Of a DNA stretch of 64,000 nt, positions 15,977-24,005 are shown piece by piece. This DNA comes from Candidatus Competibacteraceae bacterium (GTDB lineage: Bacteria > Pseudomonadota > Gammaproteobacteria > Competibacterales > Competibacteraceae). Under the pieces are notes generated by a model. It saw only the letters and a list, made by a program, of their open reading frames with translations, had not been told where the DNA came from and did no database searches. The DNA lies in NCBI GenBank assembly GCA_016699715.1, contig CP065007.1:496001-560000 (forward strand). The letters run 5' to 3'. Numbering within the stretch: position 1 is the first letter of the stretch; the number at the start of each line of letters is the position of its first letter. A program made the position numbers and the translations under genes.

Positions 15977-17830
15977 ATGTCCAATCGCACCGCCTACTTG
16001 ACCGAACGGCTCCGCAAGGCGCTGGCGCAGTTGCCCTACCTGCCGTGGGCGCTGGGACTGATCTGGCGCGCGACCCGTGGTTGGACGCTGGCCTGGGCGG
16101 CGCTGGTGGTGGCGCAGGGCTTGCTGCCCGTTGCGGTGGTGTTGTTGACCCGCACCCTGGTGGATAGCCTGGTCATCACGGTGCAAGCGCCGGGAGACTG
16201 GCCGGCGTTGCGGCAAAGCCTGGTTTGGGTGGCGCTGATGGCGGGCTTGCTGCTGCTCGTGGAGAGTTTGCGCGGCATCGCCGCCTGGGTGCGTACCGCT
16301 CAGGCGGAGTGGTTGCGCGATTATCTCGACGACCGAATTCATGCCCAGGCCATTCATTTGGACCTGAGCTATTACGAAACTCCCGAATACTACGATCAGT
16401 TGCACCGGGCGCGGGTGGACGCGCTCGATCGTCCGCGGGCGCTGCTGGAAAACCTCGGCGGCCTGGCCCAGAACGGCCTGACCCTGCTGGCGATGGCCGG
16501 CATATTGTGGGGGTACGCGCCCTGGCTGCCGCTGGTATTGATCGGTGGCGCGCTGCCGGCGCTGTGGGTGGCGGCCCACGCCATCGCGCGCTTTCATCGA
16601 TGGCGGGTCCGCAATACCGGCAACGAGCGCCGCGCGAACTATTACGACTGGATGCTCACCTGGGACCGGGCGGCGGCTGAATTGCGCCTGTTCGACCTCG
16701 GCGACTCGTTTCGGAGCGCCTACCGCGCCGTGCGGGCCAGACTGCGCGGCGAGCGCCTGCAACTCGCCCGCCAGCAGATGTGGGCCGAACTGGGCGCGGA
16801 CGCCGCTGCATTGCTGGCGATGGGGCTGACCATCGCCTGGATGGTCGGGCGGCTGATGCAGGGCTTGGCCAGCCTGGGCGATCTGGCGCTGTTCTATCAG
16901 GTATTCAGCCAGGGACAACGACTGTTGCGCACCGCGCTGGGCAGCGTCGGCGAGATGTACAGCAACCTCCTGTTCCTGGAAAACCTGCACGAATTTCTAG
17001 CCCTGCGCCCCCTGGTCGCGGAACCACGGCATCCCGTGCCTCTGCCGTCGAATGCGGCGGGAACGATCCGGCTGGAAAACGTGAGTTTCCGCTATCCCGG
17101 TAGCCAGCGATTGGCGTTGGACGGCTTCGATCTCACGCTCCCCGCTGGCCGGATCGCGGCCATCGTCGGCGAGAACGGCGCGGGCAAGAGCACGCTGCTC
17201 AAGCTGCTGTGCCGTTTTTACGACCCGGAGGCGGGCCGGGTCAGCTGGGATGGGATCGACCTGCGCGAGCTGGCGCTGGCCGGCTGGCGCCAGCGGATTA
17301 CGGTGCTGTTCCAGGAGCCGGTCCACTATCACGATACCGTTGCCTACAACATCGCCTGCGGCGATCTGGCCGCCGCGTCGGATGTGACGACCATCGTCGC
17401 CGCCGCCGAAGCCGCCGGAGCCGAGGAGGCGATCCAGCGCCTGCCGCAAGGGTATGAGACGGTGTTGGGCAAGTGGTTCGGCGGCGCGGAGCTGAGCGTG
17501 GGCGAATGGCAGCGACTGGCGCTGGCGCGGGCTTTTCTGCGGCAATCCGCGCTGCTGATCCTGGACGAGCCGACCAGTGCCATGGATTCCTGGGCGGAGG
17601 CCGACTGGCTGGCGCGGTTTCGCGGCCTGGCCGCCGGCCGCACCGCCCTCGTGATTACCCACCGCTTCACCACCGCGCTGCACGCCGATGTCATTCACGT
17701 CATGGGGCGGGGCCGCATCCTCGAATCCGGCAGTCACGCTGAGTTGTTGGCCCTGGGCGGGCGTTACGCCCAGTCGTGGGCGCAACAACTGCGCGAGACC
17801 GGGAAAGGTGGGGTGGAGGGCGCTCCGTGA
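15977..17830 (+). CDS. ABC transporter, fused permease/ATPase (putative peptide exporter)
   Basis: The frame opens at a TTG (15962), but the ATG at 15977 is preferred; neither has a strong ribosome-binding site. About 617 residues. The first 320 hold an ABC type 1 exporter membrane domain with several hydrophobic helices. The ATPase domain has GENGAGKSTLLKLL (Walker A, about 397), LSVGEWQRLALARAF (signature, about 506) and LLILDEPTS (Walker B, about 526), and an H-loop in VITHRF. There is no C39 peptidase domain, as in McjD-type lasso exporters, where the leader is cut by a separate protease. It is the last gene of the cassette, 33 bp after the nucleotidyltransferase gene. Confidence 0.88.
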   Translation: MSNRTAYLTERLRKALAQLPYLPWALGLIWRATRGWTLAWAALVVAQGLLPVAVVLLTRTLVDSLVITVQAPGDWPALRQSLVWVALMAGLLLLVESLRGIAAWVRTAQAEWLRDYLDDRIHAQAIHLDLSYYETPEYYDQLHRARVDALDRPRALLENLGGLAQNGLTLLAMAGILWGYAPWLPLVLIGGALPALWVAAHAIARFHRWRVRNTGNERRANYYDWMLTWDRAAAELRLFDLGDSFRSAYRAVRARLRGERLQLARQQMWAELGADAAALLAMGLTIAWMVGRLMQGLASLGDLALFYQVFSQGQRLLRTALGSVGEMYSNLLFLENLHEFLALRPLVAEPRHPVPLPSNAAGTIRLENVSFRYPGSQRLALDGFDLTLPAGRIAAIVGENGAGKSTLLKLLCRFYDPEAGRVSWDGIDLRELALAGWRQRITVLFQEPVHYHDTVAYNIACGDLAAASDVTTIVAAAEAAGAEEAIQRLPQGYETVLGKWFGGAELSVGEWQRLALARAFLRQSALLILDEPTSAMDSWAEADWLARFRGLAAGRTALVITHRFTTALHADVIHVMGRGRILESGSHAELLALGGRYAQSWAQQLRETGKGGVEGAP

Positions 17831-17899
17831 AGGCGGGCCAACCCGACCTGCACCTGAATTTCCTCCCAGGGTTGCTATCCATCGGCGTCGAGCGACCGA

Positions 17900-18159
17900 C
17901 CATGGCATCCGGGTCCCGATGAAGGCCGGCTGCGCGACTACCTATCCATGCTGGAGATTCTGGCGGACAATCGTCATGTTACCCTTGAACGCTTGCCCAG
18001 TTATCAGCAGGGTCTGAAACAGGGAATGGAACAGGAATGGAAGAAGACGCGCATCGCAAGGCGTTAGCGGTGGCTCGGGAACTCCTGGCAATGAACTTTT
18101 CACCGGAGCGGATCGCCGCCATCACCCAATTGCCCTTGGCCGAAATTTCAAGAGAGTAG
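17900..18159 (+). pseudogene. C-terminal remnant of an Rpn/PD-(D/E)XK-type transposase-like nuclease
   Basis: The stretch reads HPGPDEGRLRDYLSMLE, YQQGLKQGMEQE in one frame, then after a one-base shift near 18035 EEDAHRKALAVARELLAMNF and ITQLPLAEISRE. This is the usual tail of Rpn-family proteins. The N-terminal nuclease domain is missing. It lies between the ABC exporter and the fadD-like gene and marks an old insertion. Confidence 0.6.
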
Positions 18160-18300
18160 AGGGTTCGGTCCGTCCGTCTGGCCCGGACCCAGATCCAACT
18201 CAGCCCACGCGATCGCTCCACAGCCGCGCCATTTTGCTCGCATCCCGGTAAGCTCATCCGAAAAGCTGATCTTGCAATTCCTCAAGTGAAGAGACCTCCC

Positions 18301-19956
18301 GTGGAAAAAGTGTGGTTGAAACGTTATCCACCCAAGGTGCCGTCGGACATCAATCCCGATGAATACCGCTCGCTGGTTGAAGTGTTCGATCGGAGTTGCT
18401 GTCAGTTCGGCCGGCGCAATGCCTTCGTTAACATGGGTTGCGGCATGACCTATGCCGAACTGGAACAGATGAGCCGGGCATTCGCCGCTTGGCTGCAACA
18501 GGAGCTGGGACTGGAAAAGGGTGAACGGGTGGCGATCATGCTGCCCAACCTGCTGCAATATCCGGTGGCGCTGTTCGGCGCGCTGCGTGCCGGGCTGGTG
18601 GTGGTCAACGTCAATCCGCTGCATACCCCGCGCGAGCTGGAGCATCAGCTCAGAGACTCCGGAGCCAAGGCGATTCTGATCCTCGCCAATTTTGCCCATG
18701 TGTTGGCCGAGGTCATCGAGCGGACCGAGATCAGGGCCGCCATCATTACCGAGATCGGCGACCTGTTGTCGTTCTGGAAGGCCAAGGTGGTTAATCTGGC
18801 GGCCCGGCACATCAAAAAGAGGGTGCCGCATTACGCGCTGCCGAATACGGTCGGGTTCAAGGAAACGCTGGCTAGCGGTGCCCGCCTTGTCCTGCGGCCG
18901 GTCGCGGTAACCGGCGAGGATCTGGCCTTCCTGCAATATACCGGCGGTAACACCGGACTTCCCATGGCCGCGATGCTGACTCATCGCAACATATTGGCCA
19001 ACATACGGCAGATCGTCACCTGGGTGGGTTCGGCGCTCCACGAGGGCGAAGAGATCGTCATCACCGCGCTGCCGCTGCACCACATCTTCTGCCTGACGGT
19101 GAACTGTCTGTGTTTTCTCCATTTTGGCGGTTTGAACGTGCTGCTTACCAACCCTCGCGACCTTCCGTTGTGCGTGCGGGAAATCCGTCCGTGGAAATTT
19201 ACGGTGATCACCGGAGTCAACGCGTTGTTCAACGCGCTGGTCAACAACGACAAGTTTGCCACCTTGGACTTCTCCTCGCTGCGGCTGACGGTCGGCGGCG
19301 GCGCGCCGATGTGGCGAAATGTGGCTGATCGCTGGCGGACCCTGACCGGAGTGCCGATCCTGGAGGGCTACGGTCTGACCGAGGCCGCGCCGGCAATCTG
19401 CGTCAATCCGGTCGATATCGAGGATTTCACCGGTAGCATCGGCTTGCCGTTGCCGTCCACCGAAGTGCAACTACGCGACGAGGAGGGCAGGGAAGTGCCG
19501 CCGGGTGAGCGCGGAGAACTGTGTGCCCGCGGCCCGCAGATGATGCGCGGCTATTGGCATCGGCCCGAGGAAACCGCCCGCATCCTCCGCGACGGCTGGT
19601 TGCTGACCGGTGACATCGCCACCATGGACAAACAGGGTTTCTTTTATATTTTGGATCACAAGAAGGACCGGATTCAGGTGTCCGGCTTCGACGTGTTCCC
19701 CAGTGAAATCGAGCAGGTGGTGGTGGCTTGTCCGGGGGTACTGGAGGCGGCCTGTATCGGCGTGCCCGATGAGGAGAGCGGTGAGGCGGTCAAGGTGTTC
19801 GTTGTGCCCAAGCCAGGGATGGAATTGACCGTCGAGGCCATTCAGGCGCACTGCCGAGGCTGTCTCCCCGCCGGCAAGTGGCCGCGCGAGGTCGAGTTTC
19901 GCGATAGCCTGCCCAAATCCAACATCGGCACAATCCTGCGGCACGAGCTGCGCTGA
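18301..19956 (+). CDS. FadD-like long-chain acyl-CoA synthetase with substituted catalytic lysines
   Basis: About 551 residues, colinear with E. coli FadD from the start (VEKVWLKRYP). The GTG at 18301 with GAAGAG upstream is preferred to the GTG at 18286. The overall match is strong (PNLLQYPVALFGALRAG, NVNPLHTPRELEHQL, FNALVNN, YGLTEAAP). Key positions differ, however. The phosphate-binding loop reads YTGGNTGLPMAAMLTH instead of the TTGVAKGA type, with the Lys gone. The C-terminal motif reads PKSNIGTILRHELR, with Thr where the adenylation Lys (GK) belongs. The R of the A8 hinge (DRKKD) is His. The frame is intact, so this is a probable pseudoenzyme or altered-function paralogue. Confidence 0.85.
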   Translation: MEKVWLKRYPPKVPSDINPDEYRSLVEVFDRSCCQFGRRNAFVNMGCGMTYAELEQMSRAFAAWLQQELGLEKGERVAIMLPNLLQYPVALFGALRAGLVVVNVNPLHTPRELEHQLRDSGAKAILILANFAHVLAEVIERTEIRAAIITEIGDLLSFWKAKVVNLAARHIKKRVPHYALPNTVGFKETLASGARLVLRPVAVTGEDLAFLQYTGGNTGLPMAAMLTHRNILANIRQIVTWVGSALHEGEEIVITALPLHHIFCLTVNCLCFLHFGGLNVLLTNPRDLPLCVREIRPWKFTVITGVNALFNALVNNDKFATLDFSSLRLTVGGGAPMWRNVADRWRTLTGVPILEGYGLTEAAPAICVNPVDIEDFTGSIGLPLPSTEVQLRDEEGREVPPGERGELCARGPQMMRGYWHRPEETARILRDGWLLTGDIATMDKQGFFYILDHKKDRIQVSGFDVFPSEIEQVVVACPGVLEAACIGVPDEESGEAVKVFVVPKPGMELTVEAIQAHCRGCLPAGKWPREVEFRDSLPKSNIGTILRHELR

Positions 19957-20022
19957 GGCGCTTTTGGGGGTTCGGCAACCCGCGGTGCTGGCGGGCAGCG
20001 CGACTACCACGCATCCCCCTCT

Positions 20023-20193
20023 GTGCGCTCATCCCGACTACCGGTCGATGTGGGGTGCTTGCTGGACGAACGGTACGGTGACCGGGATTGCCGCCGGTTC
20101 GAGCGCGATCTGGCGCGCATCGTTTCGACCATGACCCGCATCCTGTCGGCCAAGGTACTGATCCTCAACCGCCGGATGTGGGCGATGCGATAG
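20023..20193 (+). CDS. Short ORF of unknown nature
   Basis: An open frame of 56 codons from a GTG, in the same frame as the preceding acyl-CoA synthetase but after its stop. It has a plausible helical composition (CLLDERYGDRDCRRFERDLA, then IVSTMTRILSAKVLILNRR). No family is recognised. It could be the remnant tail of a lost gene. It converges on the PHA-system gene, ending 5 bp from that gene's stop. Confidence 0.3.
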   Translation: MRSSRLPVDVGCLLDERYGDRDCRRFERDLARIVSTMTRILSAKVLILNRRMWAMR

Positions 20194-20197
20194 CGAC

Positions 20198-20497
20198 TCA
20201 AACCGGATCGGACGGTCCGGCTTGCTGGAACAGCTCGTCCAGGTAAGTGTGAATTTCCTGCTCCAGCTTGTATTTCAGCGTCGCCAGGAGAAAGCCCAGG
20301 CGCACGTTGATCCGCAACTTGCCCGGCTCCAGTTCGATCTGGCCACCGACGCCGGAGCGTTCGAAGTACAAGGTGTCGTCCTGCCAGTGGTAGCTGAGGT
20401 CGTAACGCTCGGCCAGTTGGGTGGCGAGCTTTTCCGCGGCTTGGCGCGCCTCATCGAGGGTAAGCGGGTGGTCGCGGTGAATGACGATATGAGACAT
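20198..20497 (-). CDS. Polyhydroxyalkanoic acid system family protein
   Basis: ATG at 20497 gives 99 residues (MSHIVIHRDHPLTLDEARQA). The pattern, with AEKLATQLAERYDL, WQDDTLYFERSGVGGQIEL, and LRINVRLGFLLATLKYKLEQEI, matches the small proteins found with PHA granule genes in proteobacteria (PHA_gran_rgn type). The role is presumed to be in PHA granule formation or regulation. No phaC/phaA genes are in this window, so the gene stands apart from its pathway. Confidence 0.82.
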   Translation of the reverse strand: MSHIVIHRDHPLTLDEARQAAEKLATQLAERYDLSYHWQDDTLYFERSGVGGQIELEPGKLRINVRLGFLLATLKYKLEQEIHTYLDELFQQAGPSDPV

Positions 20498-21098
20498 GGG
20501 AGTATGTTCCGTTGACCAAATCATTATTCTCCCACCAACCGGCGTCGATGACGATGTGGCCCGGCTCGTCGCGGCCGTAGGCGCCGATGAATGGATGCAA
20601 GGTAGTGGAGCTTACGCTGGCGCGACGTTGACGAGTAACGAAGTGGGCGGCGGAGGATTGGGCGACGTCTTGGGAATTTCGGCCATGTGATGGGTGACGG
20701 CGCGGACGGCTTATCGCCGATAGACGGCGGATTATTGTTCTAAGGTTTGTGGGAGAAGCCGTCGTTGGCGAGATACGTGGGCGTTAAATCGATATGGCAA
20801 TCCAGGGCACTGGGTTCGGACAATGCTAATCGGCCAAAAATACGCAACATATTGGGTTGATTTGTAAAGCAATACACGATAAGTAGTATCTTGGAATGCT
20901 AGTAGCCCGGTGCCCGAGGCGGAAATGGCCACATTGACGGTCCACGCTTCGAGGGGTTGCGCGGGGAGAGCAATCCCGACAGTGGTTCCGTTTGGTCCAG
21001 TTTCGAATCAATAGATTGGCCGACGATACGAAAAAGCACTATGGAGATGGATACTAGAGCTTTAGAATGCTGGCAGAGGTAGCGTCAAGGAGGGGGGA
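20498..21098. other. Long intergenic region
   Basis: About 600 bp without a convincing gene. The first 200 bp have coding-like composition on the minus strand (a frame reading HPFIGAYGRDEPGHIVIDAG) but no start and no recognised family, so this may be gene debris. The rest is moderately AT-rich and must hold the promoter for the ExeA/FHA gene. A small palindrome TATCGCCGATA lies near 20710. A purine-rich AAGGAGGGGGG ribosome-binding site precedes 21099. Confidence 0.4.
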
Positions 21099-24005
21099 AT
21101 GTATACCACCTATTTCGGTTTTGAAAATAAGCCCTTTAAACCGAAAGATAGCAAAGATTATTACCGCAACGATAATTTCGATAGCGCTTGCGCCGACATC
21201 CTGAGCGGTATTCGGAAGCAGCGCGGATTCGTGCTGCTGACCGGTGAAGCCGGATTTGGCAAGACGCTGGTGTTGCGCCGCTGCATGGCGGAAGCTGACG
21301 ATATTTTTTTCGTTCTGCTGAATAACGCCAACCTCGATTTTCCCGACATCCTTAACTATCTGTGCATCAGCCTGCAATTGTCGGCCGAAGGTCTGGATAT
21401 CGAGCAACAGAGTAGGTTGTTGCTGGATACCGTGGCCGCGCATGCGCGCCGCAACCAACCGGTTGCCCTGCTGATCGACGATGCACAGCATCTGCGTATT
21501 GGCGTGTTGAACCGCTTGTGGGATTTCGTGGAAACAGCGGTGGAGTCCGATCAGCGCTTACAGGTTGTGCTGGCGGGCCTACCGGAGATTGAGGGCAAGC
21601 TGCGCCAACCCGAGCTGCGGCGGTTGCACGAGCAGATCCAGGTTCGCTGTCAGCTCGAACGGCTGAGCGGCATGGAAACCGGACTGTTTATCAACCATCA
21701 GTTCGAAACCGCCGGCTATACGGGCGAGGGACTGTTCTCTCCCGCCGTTATCGAGCGCATCAACCACTACAGTCAAGGCGTCCCGCGTGCCGTCGCCATG
21801 CTGTGCGACGCCATGTTCCTGTTCGCCAGCCTGGAGTCGGGGCATGAGATTACGCCGGGTCTGGTGGATGAAGCCGCCCGCAACTGTTTTCTCGGTGATC
21901 GGACTCAATCGGGGTCCAGGACGGTTGGCCCGCTCTGGCAGGATGCCGTTGGCGAAACCGTGCCGGCGCCCGCTGACGATGACGGGTTCGACCTGCGTCT
22001 GGATCTGGATCTGCCGCTGGATTTTCCCCTCGATCTCGATCTCGATCTCGATCCCGATCTCGATCCCGATCGAACCCCGGCGGCCGAGCAGCAGGCGATC
22101 ACGGCCGGGGAAGAACTGAAACTGGCGCCACCCGTGGTCGAATCCACGCCCGTACCGCCCGTCGCCGAGGGTCCGGCGGAGGTCAATCCGCTGCCATCGA
22201 TGGAGTGGGGCAGCACCGCCCCACCCGCCGAGCCGGTGCCGCCCGCAGTCGTCGAATCCACGCTCGTACCGCCCGTCGCCGAGGACCCGGCGGAGGTCAA
22301 TCCGGCGCCATCGATGGAGTGGGGCAGCACCGCTCCACCCGCCGAGCTGGCGCCGCCCGCGGTCGAGTCAGCGGCGTCAGTCCTGCGCGAGTTCGCCCAG
22401 TTGCTGGGCGAACTCGCCGCCAAACAGGAATACCGGGAACCGCGGGATCGGGAGGCGGTGGATTATTTTCGGAACCGGTATCTGCGCTGGTCGCGTGGTG
22501 GCCTGGTGCAGGCGGACGAGTACCAGCGACGCATCGCCCGGCTGGCGGAAACCCAGCAGCCGGTACTGGTGAGTTTGGCGGTTGCCGTGAGCCCGGCCTC
22601 GGAACGGGAAAACAGGCTTTGCGCGCTGCTGATCAACCCCAGTTGGTGGTTGTATCGAGAAATCCGCCTGCGGCTGCGCAGCCCCGATCTGGTGTTTGCC
22701 GGTGAAGGGCGGGTCCCGCCGCTGCGGCTACTGGACGGCCGGGAAGCACAGCCGGTGTATATCGGCTATCGGTGTCCCCACGCTGGCCCGGTGCAAACCA
22801 CCTTGTGGCTGGAGCTCGATCTCTGCGACCATCGGGGAGAATGGCACGCCTACGACAACCGCTTCGAGATCCGGCTGGATTTTACCCGGCCGGTTGAAAG
22901 CAAGCAGGAGCCGGTGGCGGGCGCCGCGCCGCGATTCGATCGCTTCTGGCCCGACCCGCTACTGGACAAGACCGCCTTCAGCGGATGGCTGCTGGACGAT
23001 CCGGCCGCGGCGCGCGAGGAAACCGAGGTTGATACCCTGGCCTGCACCTTGCCGCTCGAACTGGAAGTCGATCCCGAGCGTAGCTACAGCCTGCGGGCCG
23101 CCAGTACCGCCAGCGGTCAGGCGCTCAGTCGCGGTACGCCGCTGACGCGGGCGCTGCTGCTGCCGGAAAATTCGGCCCAGGCGGTGGCGCGCATCGAACT
23201 GGTATCGCGTCCGCTGATGATCTTTGGCCGCCACAGCGCCGCCGCTGGCACCGGGTTCGGCGATTTCACCTTGGGCTTCGTACCCAAGTACAACCGGATT
23301 TCCCGGCTCCATAGCGTGGTCTGCGCGTTGGGCGACCAATTGGCACTGATGTCGGCCAGCGACGAGGGGTATACCTACACCGGCCGCAACGGCCAGCGGC
23401 TGGAGCGTGGGAGCTGGCATCTACTGGAAGTCGACGACGTTCTGGATGTGTGCGATCTGTATCGCTTAAAGCTGTTTTTGGCCTGGGATCATAAAGGCGA
23501 ACACGCTCCGCTGGATTGGGACAGCCAGGAACCACGCGACAAGTTCGGCCGCTATCTGCTTGAGCTGGTCGATGTGTTGCACCAGCGCGACCGGCAAGCC
23601 AACGCCGATGTGCTGCGGGACAAGCTCAAGGCTCGCTATCTCAAGCTGCTGCACATGCAGGAACGGGTGGCCCGGTTGAATGGAGTCGGTAACCCCGGCG
23701 CCCTGCTTTATGCCCGGTTTGAACGCGAGGATGCGGCTCGCCGGCAGATCGTCCACTACTACGTCCCCAAGTGGCTATCGCTGGGCAGTTCCCCACAGGC
23801 CGGCCTGCGCGTTAACGCGCCGGGCGTGGTGGCTCGGCACGCCGAACTGCTGTTCCGGGACGGTATGTACTGGATTCAGAATCTGGCCGAGCCGGGTTCG
23901 GTGCGGGTGGGTTGTCACGCTCTGGCCACCAACGAGGTGCTGGCCTTGGAGGCAGGCGACGTGCTGAGGATCGGCACGGCGCGCTTTACGTTCGAGGCAT
24001 ACTGA
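21099..24005 (+). CDS. ExeA/GspA-type AAA ATPase fused to two FHA domains
   Basis: A 968-residue multidomain protein. Residues 1-280 form an ExeA-like ATPase: MYTTYFGFENKPF start, LLTGEAGFGKTLVLRR (Walker A), VALLIDDAQHL (Walker B) and a C-terminal lid. A linker (about 290-430) holds an Asp/Leu/Pro repeat (encoded by a hexamer repeat) and two 38-residue Pro-rich repeats. A middle domain follows (about 430-690) with beta-rich sequence. FHA-like folds lie at about 700-800 (MIFGRHSA, ISRLHSVV) and 890-968 (LSLGSSPQAG, VARHAELLF), which would bind phosphothreonine partners. ExeA relatives remodel peptidoglycan or secretin assembly; the FHA fusion suggests Ser/Thr-phosphorylation input. A strong AAGGAGGG site precedes the ATG. 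Confidence 0.82.
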   Translation: MYTTYFGFENKPFKPKDSKDYYRNDNFDSACADILSGIRKQRGFVLLTGEAGFGKTLVLRRCMAEADDIFFVLLNNANLDFPDILNYLCISLQLSAEGLDIEQQSRLLLDTVAAHARRNQPVALLIDDAQHLRIGVLNRLWDFVETAVESDQRLQVVLAGLPEIEGKLRQPELRRLHEQIQVRCQLERLSGMETGLFINHQFETAGYTGEGLFSPAVIERINHYSQGVPRAVAMLCDAMFLFASLESGHEITPGLVDEAARNCFLGDRTQSGSRTVGPLWQDAVGETVPAPADDDGFDLRLDLDLPLDFPLDLDLDLDPDLDPDRTPAAEQQAITAGEELKLAPPVVESTPVPPVAEGPAEVNPLPSMEWGSTAPPAEPVPPAVVESTLVPPVAEDPAEVNPAPSMEWGSTAPPAELAPPAVESAASVLREFAQLLGELAAKQEYREPRDREAVDYFRNRYLRWSRGGLVQADEYQRRIARLAETQQPVLVSLAVAVSPASERENRLCALLINPSWWLYREIRLRLRSPDLVFAGEGRVPPLRLLDGREAQPVYIGYRCPHAGPVQTTLWLELDLCDHRGEWHAYDNRFEIRLDFTRPVESKQEPVAGAAPRFDRFWPDPLLDKTAFSGWLLDDPAAAREETEVDTLACTLPLELEVDPERSYSLRAASTASGQALSRGTPLTRALLLPENSAQAVARIELVSRPLMIFGRHSAAAGTGFGDFTLGFVPKYNRISRLHSVVCALGDQLALMSASDEGYTYTGRNGQRLERGSWHLLEVDDVLDVCDLYRLKLFLAWDHKGEHAPLDWDSQEPRDKFGRYLLELVDVLHQRDRQANADVLRDKLKARYLKLLHMQERVARLNGVGNPGALLYARFEREDAARRQIVHYYVPKWLSLGSSPQAGLRVNAPGVVARHAELLFRDGMYWIQNLAEPGSVRVGCHALATNEVLALEAGDVLRIGTARFTFEAY
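22031..22072. repeat. Hexamer tandem repeat in the linker of the ExeA/FHA gene
   Basis: Seven successive CGATCT/CGATCC/CGATCG units encode an alternating Leu/Asp (and Pro/Asp) stretch. The unit preserves frame, so copy changes would only lengthen the acidic linker. Confidence 0.85.
22137..22364. repeat. Two 114-bp direct repeats in the ExeA/FHA gene
   Basis: The segment beginning GTCGAATCCACG at 22137 recurs at 22251 with few differences. It encodes a 38-residue Pro/Ala/Glu-rich unit containing NPxPSMEWGSTAPPAE. A recent in-frame duplication is the simplest explanation. Confidence 0.88.

Noticed and set aside
20520..20700. Minus-strand stretch reading HPFIGAYGRDEPGHIVIDAG
   Set aside because: Coding-like but no start, no end-to-end frame and no recognised family; reported only as intergenic debris.
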